Source of the DNA: Apostichopus japonicus
Lineage: Eukaryota; Echinodermata; Holothuroidea; Aspidochirotida; Stichopodidae
Length of the DNA stretch: 64,000 nucleotides
Direction: 5' to 3'
Assembly (NCBI RefSeq): GCF_037975245.1
Contig: NC_092569.1
Span: 1,961,501 to 2,025,500, forward strand
Part shown: positions 1 to 11,000 of the stretch, in pieces
Layout: each line of letters opens with the position of its first letter
How positions within the stretch are numbered: the first letter of the stretch is position 1
Notes under the pieces: generated by a model
The model's input: only the letters and a program-made list of their open reading frames with translations
What the model was told of the DNA's origin: nothing
The model's database searches: none
Program-made: the position numbers and the translations under genes

Positions 1-3000
1 GTACAGGGATTAATTTATCCTATCCTTTTGTGTTGTTTGCCATTGTTAGGGTTACCCTAACCCCTTAATTTTTTTTGGGAAAACTTCAAATTGTTGACAT
101 TTATTTGCACGGTTGGAAATTAATCCAGACCATTACAGCTGATCACTGACTCTGTTATCTGATTTTTGGAAACAAATAGATTGCCAAAAAAGTATCAAAA
201 ACTAAAAGAAATGCTGGTTTAAATTGTCAGTAATGAAATGAGTCCATTTCATATTAAAATGTGTTATACTCAGAATTCTTCACGTAAGTGCTAAACGCAA
301 GTCGAAAGGAAATTGCTAACTTTGAAGGTTTTGATAATATAATCAGACAACTATTATTACCACGCTTAAGCGACCAAGAATGTGTTAGAATCCCGAAAGG
401 GCTTATGGAAAACAGCTTTAAAGTCTGGTGGCTTCCAATTCCATACTTAAACTCAAATTTGGAATCTTTTCAAGTTAGAAACTCATTTCAGATGGGAAAA
501 CTGTAGATTGCTCTTGGATGAAAACTAACTTTTCTGTGACCCAGTTCAACTCTTGTTTGCCCTTCTTATAATTGGCATGGGAGGCAGTTTATTTTACTAT
601 GCTAAGCAGCCACATGTGCATATGGGAGAAGCTGAGACAAACTTTGAAATATCATATTAATAGTTAGAGACTTAAAGTTCCATTGAATGCCACTTTTAAC
701 TTCAAGAGAATACTCCTATGAGCACTCTGGGAAGCCAAGACTAGATTCAAAACTTGAAGTTTCGAAAAATTTGATATTTTGGTCAATTCTTTTTTAAGGC
801 TATAGACTTATGATTTTGGGCCAAAATTTTGACTTTTTTTATTTTATAAATTTCCTTCCAACATTTTCATTGCAATATGAAACTATGCTGGCCGAGTTAA
901 TCAACTGCATTGCTATGGGCTATTGTGTCCAACATTACTGAAAACTTATTAATTGTAAATGCAGTAAGATCCTTTAATCGGTAACTGGTATGTACTGTGT
1001 TTATCTTCCGACAGGGTGAGGAACCTTCCAACAGACCGTTGGAAAGACAAGAAGCTGACAACACACTCACCGATAAGGTATCGCACGTCTGTAAATTCTG
1101 TGATGGCAGGATATTTGTCGGTTCACAGCAATGGCAAGGTATGTGAAAATTGTCGGATAAAAATAGGCGGGAAAAAAAGAAAAAAAAACGAAAGAAAAAA
1201 ACGAAAAAAATAATAAAACGAAACAAAACTAATAAAACGAAAAAACAACAACAATCGTTTGGAAGGGGATAAAAATGATTGGCTGAGGATGTAAAGAGGA
1301 TAAAACCTGAAACTGATGCTAGAGTGGGTTTCAAATCAGTTACCTTAGAAATAGGAGTACATTGGCAATAAGTACCAGTTTGCTATCTAACTGGATAAAA
1401 CACTTATCTCTTTGTGTTCACCATGCTCATTAACTTGTCTGTATTCTGTGCGCGTTTTTGTCCCTTTTGTTACTGTTACTTGTCATTTAGCCTTTGAAGA
1501 AGATCCTGCTAGGATCAAAACGTCAGGCCAACTTACTTTTACACATTCTCTTACACAGGCTCTCTAGTGGATAAGCAGTTTGCTAACAGTTTTATTTATT
1601 TTTATTTGGATAAAACAAATGTCAACAAACTAGGTTAAAAACGAAACTGGAGACTGAGCTCCAGTAATGTGTTGAGAATGAAGCATTGCAAAAAATGCCA
1701 TGAGCAGAGTGAATTGTTATTTTATTGCAGTAAATGTAACCACAAACATTTGATGTCTTGGTAAAGTTTGGTACCTTTCAATGGTACAAAGCATCAACAT
1801 TTAGCATAGGCCAAGTTAATACTTACACAAGAGGTTGATCTGTAACAGGCGTAGTCTAGCTAGAAACACTACAATTTTTCGAATTCCATTAAATCGTTTG
1901 TTAGACTTAGTTCTTGAGTGAATGTACTGCTTTGTAATCTTAACTGGAAGCCAGGAGGTGTTTCGTTGTTTTCTAATAAACGGCTATACTGTTTCAAGGG
2001 TGAATTTGATTCCTTGCCCGAAGGATCAAGGAATCTATGCGATGGTGATTGCGTGTATGTGTGTGTGTATGTGACGCCCTTGGCTCGTAAACACGATAAC
2101 TCAACAATGGCTAGGTGGATTGAAGTCATACTTGGTACATAGTTGCGCCACACTGCGTAGAAGAGCGCTATTGATTTTGGTGCTCATCTCATGAATAATA
2201 ATGAGGTCACAGGGTCAAATGTGAAAATCTCCTAATGCTAATAACTCCAAAACCGAAAGTCAGAATTTATTTGTACTCGGTATTAATGTGTTGGTAGATA
2301 GTGGGTACATGGTGATATATGTTCAAGTTGATATTATGCATTTTATTAAGGGGCGGGGCTCAAGTTGATTTTCACTAAAATAACTTGTAAACATGTAGGT
2401 CCACAGTCAGTGAGAGAACCTTGCTGATCAATTTAATCAACAATGAGGAAAGGTTGGGATTATAATCTCAATTGAAATTCTGATTGGGCAAATACATAAC
2501 CACCTGCATGTCATAAGTTTGCTTTCAAAGAGGCGATTTGTTGAAGAATTTTATCATCCTTTGAATTATGCAGGTCACGTTACCTCCAGACGTCACAAGA
2601 AGAGAGTCGCAGGAGCGAGGAAGAGGTCCCTCAATCATAAATGGGCAGAAGCTCTCGCAAAGAGAGGGGAAACAACTGGAAACAAAAGGTGACAAAGTTT
2701 CTAGTCAGGGGGCCATTAGTCTCAAAAGGTGCAACATGAAGGAGGGGTGTGGGTGAAGGATGGGGGAGGAAGTTGGTGGGTGAGATGATCAACATTGCAA
2801 CTCACTCCCTTTCAATATTGGAGGTGTTTTTAGTTTGAAATTGTAATACATACCTGAAGGGGCACCAGAAGAGGGTTGAATTCTGGGGGTGAGGTGGTGG
2901 GAGGGGGGGGGAGGAAATGTCGAAGTGCAGTGGGACGTGGGACTTTGTTTGAGGAGGCAAACCAGAGAGCAAACTCATCACTTTCGTAGAAAATGGATCA

Positions 3001-4310
3001 TCCATGACAGGTGCGTACTAGACAATGGTCTTTCTAACTGCGTGGACGTTAACACTAAATGTGTGAAATTTTATGAGGACAAGTTGCTATGGTTACAAAA
3101 TAAAGCACCATGTTGCATCCATGCACACTTTGTTGTACTACATTTGATCCCTTGCACCTTGCACAAGACGGTGTTCCTGATCCACATCTTCAGTAAACAC
3201 ACCATCCCAAGGAAAATCCTGCTTACAGGCCTCCTGTATTATTCTTGTGAAGTTAAGCTATGCATATAAATGAAGAGTTTCTAACTGACAGGGATGGTTC
3301 CGGATGTCAAGCAGCTCTATGATCTACTCGAGCATGAAATAAATATTAGCAAACTAATTGTGAAGATGACACTCTTATCAGACTTTCAGGTCTAGGCTGG
3401 CCAACCTTTACATTGTCAAGCCTTGTCATATTAAACCACATACCTTCTTTCACCAGTTTGTGTGGCTGTTGGATCTGTGTAGTTAAGATGTGTTTGTGAG
3501 GGCATAGCTGAGATATAGAGACAGTTTTTGTTGTATATTACTGTTGTCAAAACTCATGATATAGCACTGTATGAAAATAATAACATCTTTTAATATATTT
3601 GTTAATGGAGTTGCAATTTGTTTGGGTATGTCTTTTTTATCTCACTTTTCACTTAAAATGGATAAACAAGACAAGTAATACCCCCCCCTCTTCCTCCCTC
3701 CTTTTCCATTCCTGATCTGGGTTGGAATTTTATCTTAACCATGTTATTAGTGGTTCATGCATCATTAAGTTTAGAATCTGGACAATCGAGCTTTATTGAG
3801 GAAGTAAAAAATATCTAGTTGTACGTGCCTTAATCCCAAAATGCCTTGGGCTATTCACTTTTGAGGAGAGGGTGGGGGGGGGGGCTGAAGGGGGTATATT
3901 TGTTCAGAACAGGGTAAGAGTGGCACATATATTGCCACAAGTGCAATGATCCATCCAGTCGGTGCCAAGACAGAACTCACAAAATTCGCGACTGAGAGGG
4001 AATTGACTCCTTCGACATTGCATCCTGTTTGCACCTTCGTGTTTCCGATACAGTAAACCTGTTGGCCAATCCGCCACCCATGCTTAGTAGCCGAATGAAT
4101 CAACTCCACTGGTATAATATGTCACATAAGTCCATTAAAAAAATGACCCGAACCAGGACCCAGGCATCATGTGACATTTGTTTTTCCAGGGGGTGCGTCC
4201 TGTCCCTCGACGCCACTGAGGCCAGCAAATCGAACCGAGATTTGGTTAGGAATGTGACATGTAAGTTTCTGTACATACGTCATGCATTTGTTGCCTTAGG
4301 CTGACCGATG
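1..4310. other. Non-coding stretch, no gene recognised
   Basis: I found no convincing exon here. Short open frames on both strands are low-complexity or run through simple sequence (A-rich 1170-1260, GT-rich 2050-2080, G-rich 2885-2915 and 3870-3885). A minus-strand frame at 3855-4109 contains a hydrophobic stretch but has no splice context or family resemblance I can name. At about 1494-1540 there is a small GATCC/GGATC stem followed by AAAACGTC, a pattern often seen beside retroelements; I cannot assign it. Confidence 0.5.
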
Positions 4311-4318
4311 GTTGGACA

Positions 4319-5389
4319 CAGTGGCGACGGAACCGGGGGGGCTTGGGGGGGCTCAGCCCCCCCAATGAAAAAGTTGAGGGGGCAAATGCATGATAAGCCC
4401 CCCCAATATTTACCAAGGTTCCGAAACGTGCATCTGCCCATTTGTCAATGCATACTTGTCGATCTGTCCGATGCACACGTATACTATATAGGTGTAATAA
4501 TTTTAGTAATTGCTGGGGGACCCTCGGCCCGTCCCCTAGCTATAGACCACATTGTCACCCCAACCGCGTCTTCACGCCCCGTGAAAAGTGGAAGAAGTTA
4601 GTGTGAGTACCGGTAAGCGTAACACAACTTCGTCTTAGGCCAATGACTTGCCTCATTTTAGCCAGTTCTCCAACATCCCCTTACTTAGTGGCGGAGCGTC
4701 CATATATACAGTCAGGGGCGGATGCCCCCCCCCCCCGACGGACTCAAATGGATTGCTGGCGCCCTTTTCACTACTTTTTTACTTATTCGCGATTATTGAC
4801 TATTTTATTGCGCTCTCATATACCTATTGACATTTGTCATATTCTGTTGGTGTAATTTACCGACAAAATGGCGACAACACCTATTTATTCTCCGTTTATC
4901 TGCAAATTAGTAAGGCCCGAAAGGGTGATTTCCTGCAATCTAGGGAGTGTCTTTACTCAAAAATTTTCTTACCGCTCCGCGCCAACCTGTGGTGGCGCTC
5001 CGCTTAGATAGTATCGAAAGCGCCCCTACAGACTATTCTTGCCCCCCCCACCAATACCCCTAGCTCCGCCACTGCCCTTACTACACTCAAAAACGTCTTT
5101 GCGAGTACACTTCGAGTAATAGCTGCTCTCTTAAAACACCATCGAATATACAAATTACCATGTTTTTACAGGCTTTCGTGCAATCTGAGAAATTGCAGGC
5201 TTGAGACCCATATTCTAGGGGTAGGTATTCGAAGCATAAAACACTCGGGAAGTGCCGTTTCCGGCCATCTGGGGGTTTGAAAAAACCCAAAATTTTCTTG
5301 TACGCTCCGCGCCAACCGATGGTGGCGCTCCGCTTAGATAGTGTCCACACATTAGCCCCCCCAATAATTTTTCCGTTCCGCCGCGCCTG
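4319..5389. mobile_element. hAT-type non-autonomous element (outer of a nested pair)
   Basis: The element starts CAGTGGCGACGGAACC and its right end, read on the minus strand, starts CAGGCGCGGCGGAACGG, giving imperfect terminal inverted repeats. It is flanked by a perfect 8-bp target duplication, gttggaca, at 4311-4318 and 5390-5397. An 8-bp duplication with a CAG(T/G)GGCG-like end is typical of the hAT superfamily. No transposase frame is present, so it is a MITE-type derivative. A second MITE is inserted inside it at 4686-5074. A block at about 5270-5345 containing CTTGTACGCTCCGCGCCAAC recurs in the other MITEs of this window. Confidence 0.9.
4686..5074. mobile_element. hAT-type MITE nested inside the 4319-5389 element
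   Basis: The left end reads TAGTGGCGGAGCG and the right end TAGCTCCGCCACTG, so the termini are inverted repeats. The flanking 8 bp are identical, cccttact at 4678-4685 and 5075-5082, a clean target duplication. The element is 389 bp, has no coding capacity and carries G/C tracts next to its ends. It interrupts the larger MITE and is therefore the younger insertion. Positions about 4965-5020 carry the same internal block (CGCGCCAACC...GGTGGCGCTCCGC) as the outer element, so host and guest elements are related. Confidence 0.9.
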
Positions 5390-5399
5390 GTTGGACAAT

Positions 5400-7250
5400 C
5401 ACCCTTCACACCTGTAAACTATTGTCAAGTACGAGTAGGGTAAAGAGATTTTACCACTACGAATCTACATCAGAAGATGTCAAAGATTTACCAAAATCAA
5501 TTTTCGATCATTTGTAAAATACCGTACTTTAGATGAGCTTAAAGTGTCGTACACAACCGTTGCCTTCTATTAAGAGGTCTTACCATATTGATCTGAGTCC
5601 TTGATCGTTACAAACGGATTTGTATATGACGGAATAAACAACCACGGAAGGTGAAATGCCTGGAGCTGCAATACCTCGCTTATAAGTATGGAATTAAAAA
5701 AAACGAAAACTTACTAAGCAGATAAATAAAAAAAACACAAATATTGCACAAAGAAGCATGAATTTCATTTGTTAGTCAAAGTTCATTTAGCCGTATTTTC
5801 TGGCAGGTTTATTTGGGTGTTTATAAAGAACGGAGTGATATTAGTTATAATATCGACCATAGTATCGATCCTCCGCTTTTAGAGCTCTTTCAAAAGCATC
5901 GTAACCCTCTGTTTATCGATCCAAAGACGGGCCCTTCAAAGCTTCGTCTCTGCTGGAATGTGCGTGGTTTTTGGTTACGGTGGCCCTGCAAATCGAAGTA
6001 ACACCCATTCCTACCACCTATACAACAGCTTCGAATCTTAAACTGTTATGCTCGTTCCTAATAACAAATTCCATTCATGAATTGAGGGACTTTTTCTTGT
6101 TTGTTTTCTGTATGGACATCTAATACGTTATAGTTTATAGAAGGACTCGTCGCATATTTGGTAAATATATCGGGATAGTTGATTTGGAAGAACAGTTACC
6201 TTTTGTTTATCAAAATATATCTGAGTGTTAGTATAAACAAACTTGGATACTTATATAGTAGGAAGTTTATTCCATCTGAACACAGACTCAAAAAGTTTGG
6301 GAAATATTTGATTTAAGGAAAACCAAAAACTTCCTAACAGCGAACAGTGTGTCGACGAATAAACGAAATCGACGGAGCGAGGAGAGTTGAACTAAATTTG
6401 AATATTGAATTATTCGGAAGATGTGAACTCAATGTTTCTCGTAACTTCGTTACCTAAAGGTGTTTGAAAAATGACGTACCCTGATCAGGTAAGACTCGAA
6501 ATTTGATTTTAAAAGAAAATTGTATAGATTTCATCCGCCTGTGGGGAGCTGAGGGTACTTTATTTGTACAAGTTCTATCCTTTTCGCAGGAGGGATTGTG
6601 TGTGTGTGTTTTGGAAGGGAGGAAGAGGGGGGGGGGGGTGGATTGGTCGGGCGGAGCGAATACATCTCATCTTTTCGCCATTGTCAGTTCAGTTAAAAGG
6701 GAACTCAGTTGTTCCTCCACTCGAATTTTTTTCTTTCATTATGAATGTATTTATTTAATCTCATGGATGGTGGAGGAGGGGTGGGGGGGGGGTCTTTGAT
6801 CAGGGTTGCTTGACTTCCCCTCCACACCTGTTAAAATATGTGATCTTGTGAGCAGTAGGTGACAAACTGGTCTGTGTTGTTGGTGATATTATAAGAAACA
6901 GTAAAAGCATACCACTGAAAACTGTAGGTGAAACAAGATCGAGGCTGTCGGAAGAGACACGTGGCGACAATAATGAAATAATTTATCAATAAATAATTAA
7001 ATAGAGAGGACTAGAGGTTTCAACCAGCCTTCTTATTTATTTGAAACGAAAGCGATGTATTATATTCGTTATATTGTAACTGCTTTTTGGAAGAAAGTCA
7101 TATTGTGAAAATTTAATGGTGATCCAGACCTAACCTTCATCGTATTTGGTTTTGTGTAAAAGGGTTTTAAATGTCAAGAACAACTTCCTCTAAGAGCTAA
7201 GATCTTAAATACATTATTACATTGGGAGATATCATAGGTTAATTTGTCTA
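5400..7250. other. Non-coding stretch
   Basis: No exon supported by splice sites or family resemblance was seen. Simple sequence includes a GT run near 6597-6610 and G runs at 6628-6640 and 6779-6790. The frame at 5813-6001 has no recognisable motif. Confidence 0.45.
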
Positions 7251-7254
7251 CCCC

Positions 7255-7582
7255 CATAGGCGTACGAGGCGGGGCAGGGGGCAGACTGCCCCCCCCCAAA
7301 TTTCCAGAGGACAAGAAATTCGGGCAAAAGTCCTGAAAAATTCGGGGCTAAGAGGAAAAAAATATTTATATAAAAATATGCAGTAGTTTGCCCGAATCCT
7401 TTTCAACTTTTTGCAACTTGCAAGGCCTCAGAAGTGCCATTTCCGGCAATCTGAGAGGCATTTTCTGCCCAAAAATTTCTTGTACGCTACGCCCCAACCG
7501 ATGGTGGCTTAGATAGTGTCACGGGAAATTTCGGGCACAAAAGTTTCTGCCCCCCCAACTGAAATGGTCCCGTACGCCTATG
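7255..7582. mobile_element. MITE with CATAGGCGTACG terminal inverted repeats
   Basis: The left end CATAGGCGTACGAGG matches the reverse complement of the right end (CATAGGCGTACGGGACC). Both ends lie next to C runs, so I cannot define a clean target duplication. It is about 328 bp with no coding capacity. The interior (about 7430-7520) shares the block TTTCTTGTACGCT...CCAACCGATGGTGG with the elements at 4319-5389, 4686-5074 and 44999-45790, which places it in the same hAT-like group despite its different termini. Confidence 0.75.
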
Positions 7583-7649
7583 CCCCCCCAACAAGCCAGT
7601 AGACTTGACCAAGTCTTTATATGACATCATCCAATCACATGCGCTTCAA

Positions 7650-7910
7650 TTTTTTATGTATGTATATATGTACTTTAGATCCCCCTGCAAGCAGGAACTC
7701 GCGAAGAAGCCATCATTGGCTTATCAAAGCCGCAAGCAGACCGAAGTCAGTCTCTTAGATTCATATTTAACGTCCATGATTATGAATTGTCAATTGTCAA
7801 CAACTCTGTAACTGGACGACATTCATTAATCTTGGAGTGACTCGAACCGGGGACCTTATGATTGGAAGGCACCGGCGATAACCACTGAGCTAACACTCCA
7901 CACAAGTGGT
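7650..7910 (-). repeat. tRNA-derived SINE with a tRNA-Gly-like head
   Basis: Read on the minus strand, 7900 to 7833 forms a tRNA-like head: a 7-bp acceptor stem (TGGAGTG with CACTCCA), an A-box-like TTAGCTCAGTGGTT, an anticodon-loop region GCCTTCCAATC resembling tRNA-Gly(TCC), and a B-box-like GGTTCGAGTCA. The D-arm and anticodon stems are imperfect and a non-tRNA body follows (to about 7650, ending near a TACATA-rich tail). It is therefore a SINE, not a functional tRNA gene. The body contains a GCAAGCAGG-type motif that may belong to a conserved SINE core, which I could not verify. Confidence 0.75.
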
Positions 7911-8054
7911 AGTATTTACATTACCATGGTTATTTTATGAAGAGGAATTATTCTTTACAAAGTCACCTGTTCAGAACGAATGAGGTTTTGTCCATTTTTG
8001 AAAGTTCTATTTTCTTTGACAACATTTTTTTCTGAAACATTTTCTTCAAAATCA

Positions 8055-11000
8055 ATGATTTTTCACCAGGACTACGATTCCGACACTTACTATACGCCAC
8101 GATCCACCCCTACGAGCGAGTTTCATTCACCAGACTTAACAGGTGAAAGTTACAGTAAGGACCACACGAAACGTCACTTACCAAAATGGAAGTCAACATC
8201 TACTAGATCGAAGCCTATCGCGCAAAATCAGACGATTTTCGGGAAAATCAGAGAAAAACTGCAAAGCAAGTACACTCGTGGATGGTTGGTTGTTATAGCT
8301 GGTTTTATACTCCACGTACCGATGATGGGATTCGTGATGAGTTTTGGAGAATTACTCAACCCAATGTTGAGAAGGTATCATTCTAACACCTCGACTTTAA
8401 GTAAGTCTAATGTGCACTTTATTTACTCCACACTGATCGCTTAATAATTCACGTATCAAACTTTTAATCAATGTCTAACCGACTTCAACATGAAGCAAAC
8501 TCATGAAGTTTGCTTTATTGGTTTTTCTCATTGGTTGAATTGGGTACGTGACAAAATTTAATCGTTACTACATTGTGAATTGGCATGACGTAAGGCTAAT
8601 AATCACTTTGTTGACTGCCCATGCACAGAGGTGATAAATTGTTCTCTCAGATTTAATCAACTGCTAACCGATTTGAACTTCAAGCAAGTCTACGGTAACG
8701 CTTAGCATATATATATATGTTACATAAGCCATGCCATACATTTTAATCAATTACATCGTGATTTGACGTGAAGTAAGTCTACAGTCGTTTTCAAACTCGA
8801 GGCGTGGCCCGGTTAAATTAGCCACGTCACACATTTAATCATTTCCATGGTGATTCGACTTGAAGTAAGTCTAATGTTCATTTTATTGACTCGTCAAATT
8901 GTCTCTTACTAGTCACGTCACGTGAGTGATCATACGATAGGACTGTAAGACCAAACTGTGATGATCAACAATGCTTTTAAATCCTGGATGATAATATAAA
9001 AGCTTCTTCTACACCCCACAAGAATGTAATGTCCTTCGCGTGGTATTGAAATACTCTGAAACCCTCTACCACTGTCAGGGAAAGGCTCGTTGAATCCGAC
9101 CCCATGTAATTGGGTGGGGTGGGGTTAGGGCTGGGGGGGGGAGGTTTCCTGGAGGGTCAAAAACGGGGAGAAAGAGAGGGATGTACGCCATACTCCCAGG
9201 ATCGACGCCCCCAGCTACTTCATTAAATGACGTCAATACAAGTCCTATATTATTTTCGGATATTAATACTGACATGTATAACTTTATTTGTTCTGATGAT
9301 GTACCAACATTTCGTTTCAGGTTGGGTCGGTTCTCTAGCCTTTGGCATGGCTTACGTCGCTAACCCTCTCTCCACACCCCTTTACAACCGTTTCGGATGT
9401 AGGTGGGTCTCGATATCCGGTGTGGTCATGGCCTCATTTGGTCTATTTTTGACGTCATACGTCGACACCCCCTGGCTTCTTTACTTTACCTATAGCTTGC
9501 CCTTTGGTATGGGTACCAACTTCTGCTATAATCCACCACTGATCCTAACCGGGGAGTGGTTTCCAGTGAAGTACCACGTGTTATCAACCTGTACTCTTGT
9601 AGCCGGTATACCGTTCGGTAAGTTGTTTTTCTAAGCCAACATCATTTTCCAGTTTTTCGTAGCCTATAAATAGTAATTGGAAACTTTAACTGTAGTCAAG
9701 TCATTCCCAACTAATGCGAAGAAATACGTTAAATACAATGAAATATGAAATTTAATATCGTAATCACATTCGGTCGGTAGTGTGGATTTCAGACGATTTA
9801 CGATGATCAATTATGTGAGCTTGTTTTCTGCTTTTAGAGGGAAAGGTGGACTGTTGTAATCAAAGGAGGGTGAGAGGGGACTTCTGGGAGGGGTTTTGTC
9901 TTAACATTGATTCACACTTTAGCATAGCCCCATAATTGGTTAACAACTTGATGACTATGAAACTAAAGATAGCTAACAAATTCGTATATAATGTCATAAA
10001 AATGGATTCCTCAAAAGTGCTCTTAGTAACTTTTCATTGGAGAGACCAGTTGGGTCAATTGTTAAAAAAAGAAGAAGAAAAAATAAGAACATGGCCAAAT
10101 CACAGTTTTATTCCTTTTCTTACATTTCTGCAGGATCTTTTGTAATGAATCCTTTGTCCGAGGTGATAATTCATGCTCTTGGTTTGAAGGACGCCCTCCG
10201 TATTCTTGCCTTAGTAGTCATGGTGATCGGTATCCCATGCTGTTTAGTTTTTAAGCAACCGCCAATGCAGGACACAGCAGACGACAGTAGCGTTGCCACG
10301 GATGACGTAGAACCGCCGCAACCTAGAAGTATCTATGACACAGATAGTGCATGGCTTGCTGAAATGATAAGAAAGGAGACGAACCCGCCAGGATTCCTTT
10401 GTTTTGGAATGAGAAAAGATCTTTGGACCGAACCAGTTTTTATCTTGTTCCTGATTGGTCAGTTCACAAAAGGAATTGGTTACGTGTTCCCATTTGTTCA
10501 TCTGGTAAGTCATATAGGTCCTGCACTATGGATCGCCATTTTGTTTTTAGAATATGCTCGCTGTTCATGTAACTGTCCTTCATGGGGATGCTACTACGTT
10601 GGGTTGACATGTAACAACGAGTCTGTTTTCCCCCTTTTGGGCGGGAAATACTATAGTAGCGTATATTTCCGGCGATTCTATTGGACGGTGAAATAAAAGT
10701 ATGAAATAAGTAATGAACTGTACCATTAACCAATATACTTTCAGACAAACAATATTTTTAATTTTATCAAGGTTTGAGGAACTTAAGTAAGATGTCCTAG
10801 AAAAAATATGAATTCATCAATTTAGCTTACGAAATGTGTCAAATTCTGATCAAATAATTAAATTCCGTTGATCCAATGCATTGCTAGATTCACTCGCCGC
10901 AAATGCTATATATATATCAGGTAGAATTTAGCCGTGTGCAGTATTTCTCGTAGAGGTGTTGGTAGTTTAAAAGACATCGAAACATCTGTTTCAGTGGCGT

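Noticed and set aside
1494-1540. Degenerate hammerhead or Penelope-type motif (TTGAAGAAGATCC...GGATCAAAACGTC).
   Set aside because: The conserved core is altered (TTGAAGA for CTGATGA, AAAAC for GAAAC) and no flanking element was identified.
5087-5409. Overlapping minus-strand ORFs of 64-103 codons.
   Set aside because: They run through the MITE and its inverted termini.
7833-7900. Functional tRNA-Gly gene on the minus strand.
   Set aside because: D-arm and anticodon stems are imperfect and a SINE body follows, so it is a retroposon head.
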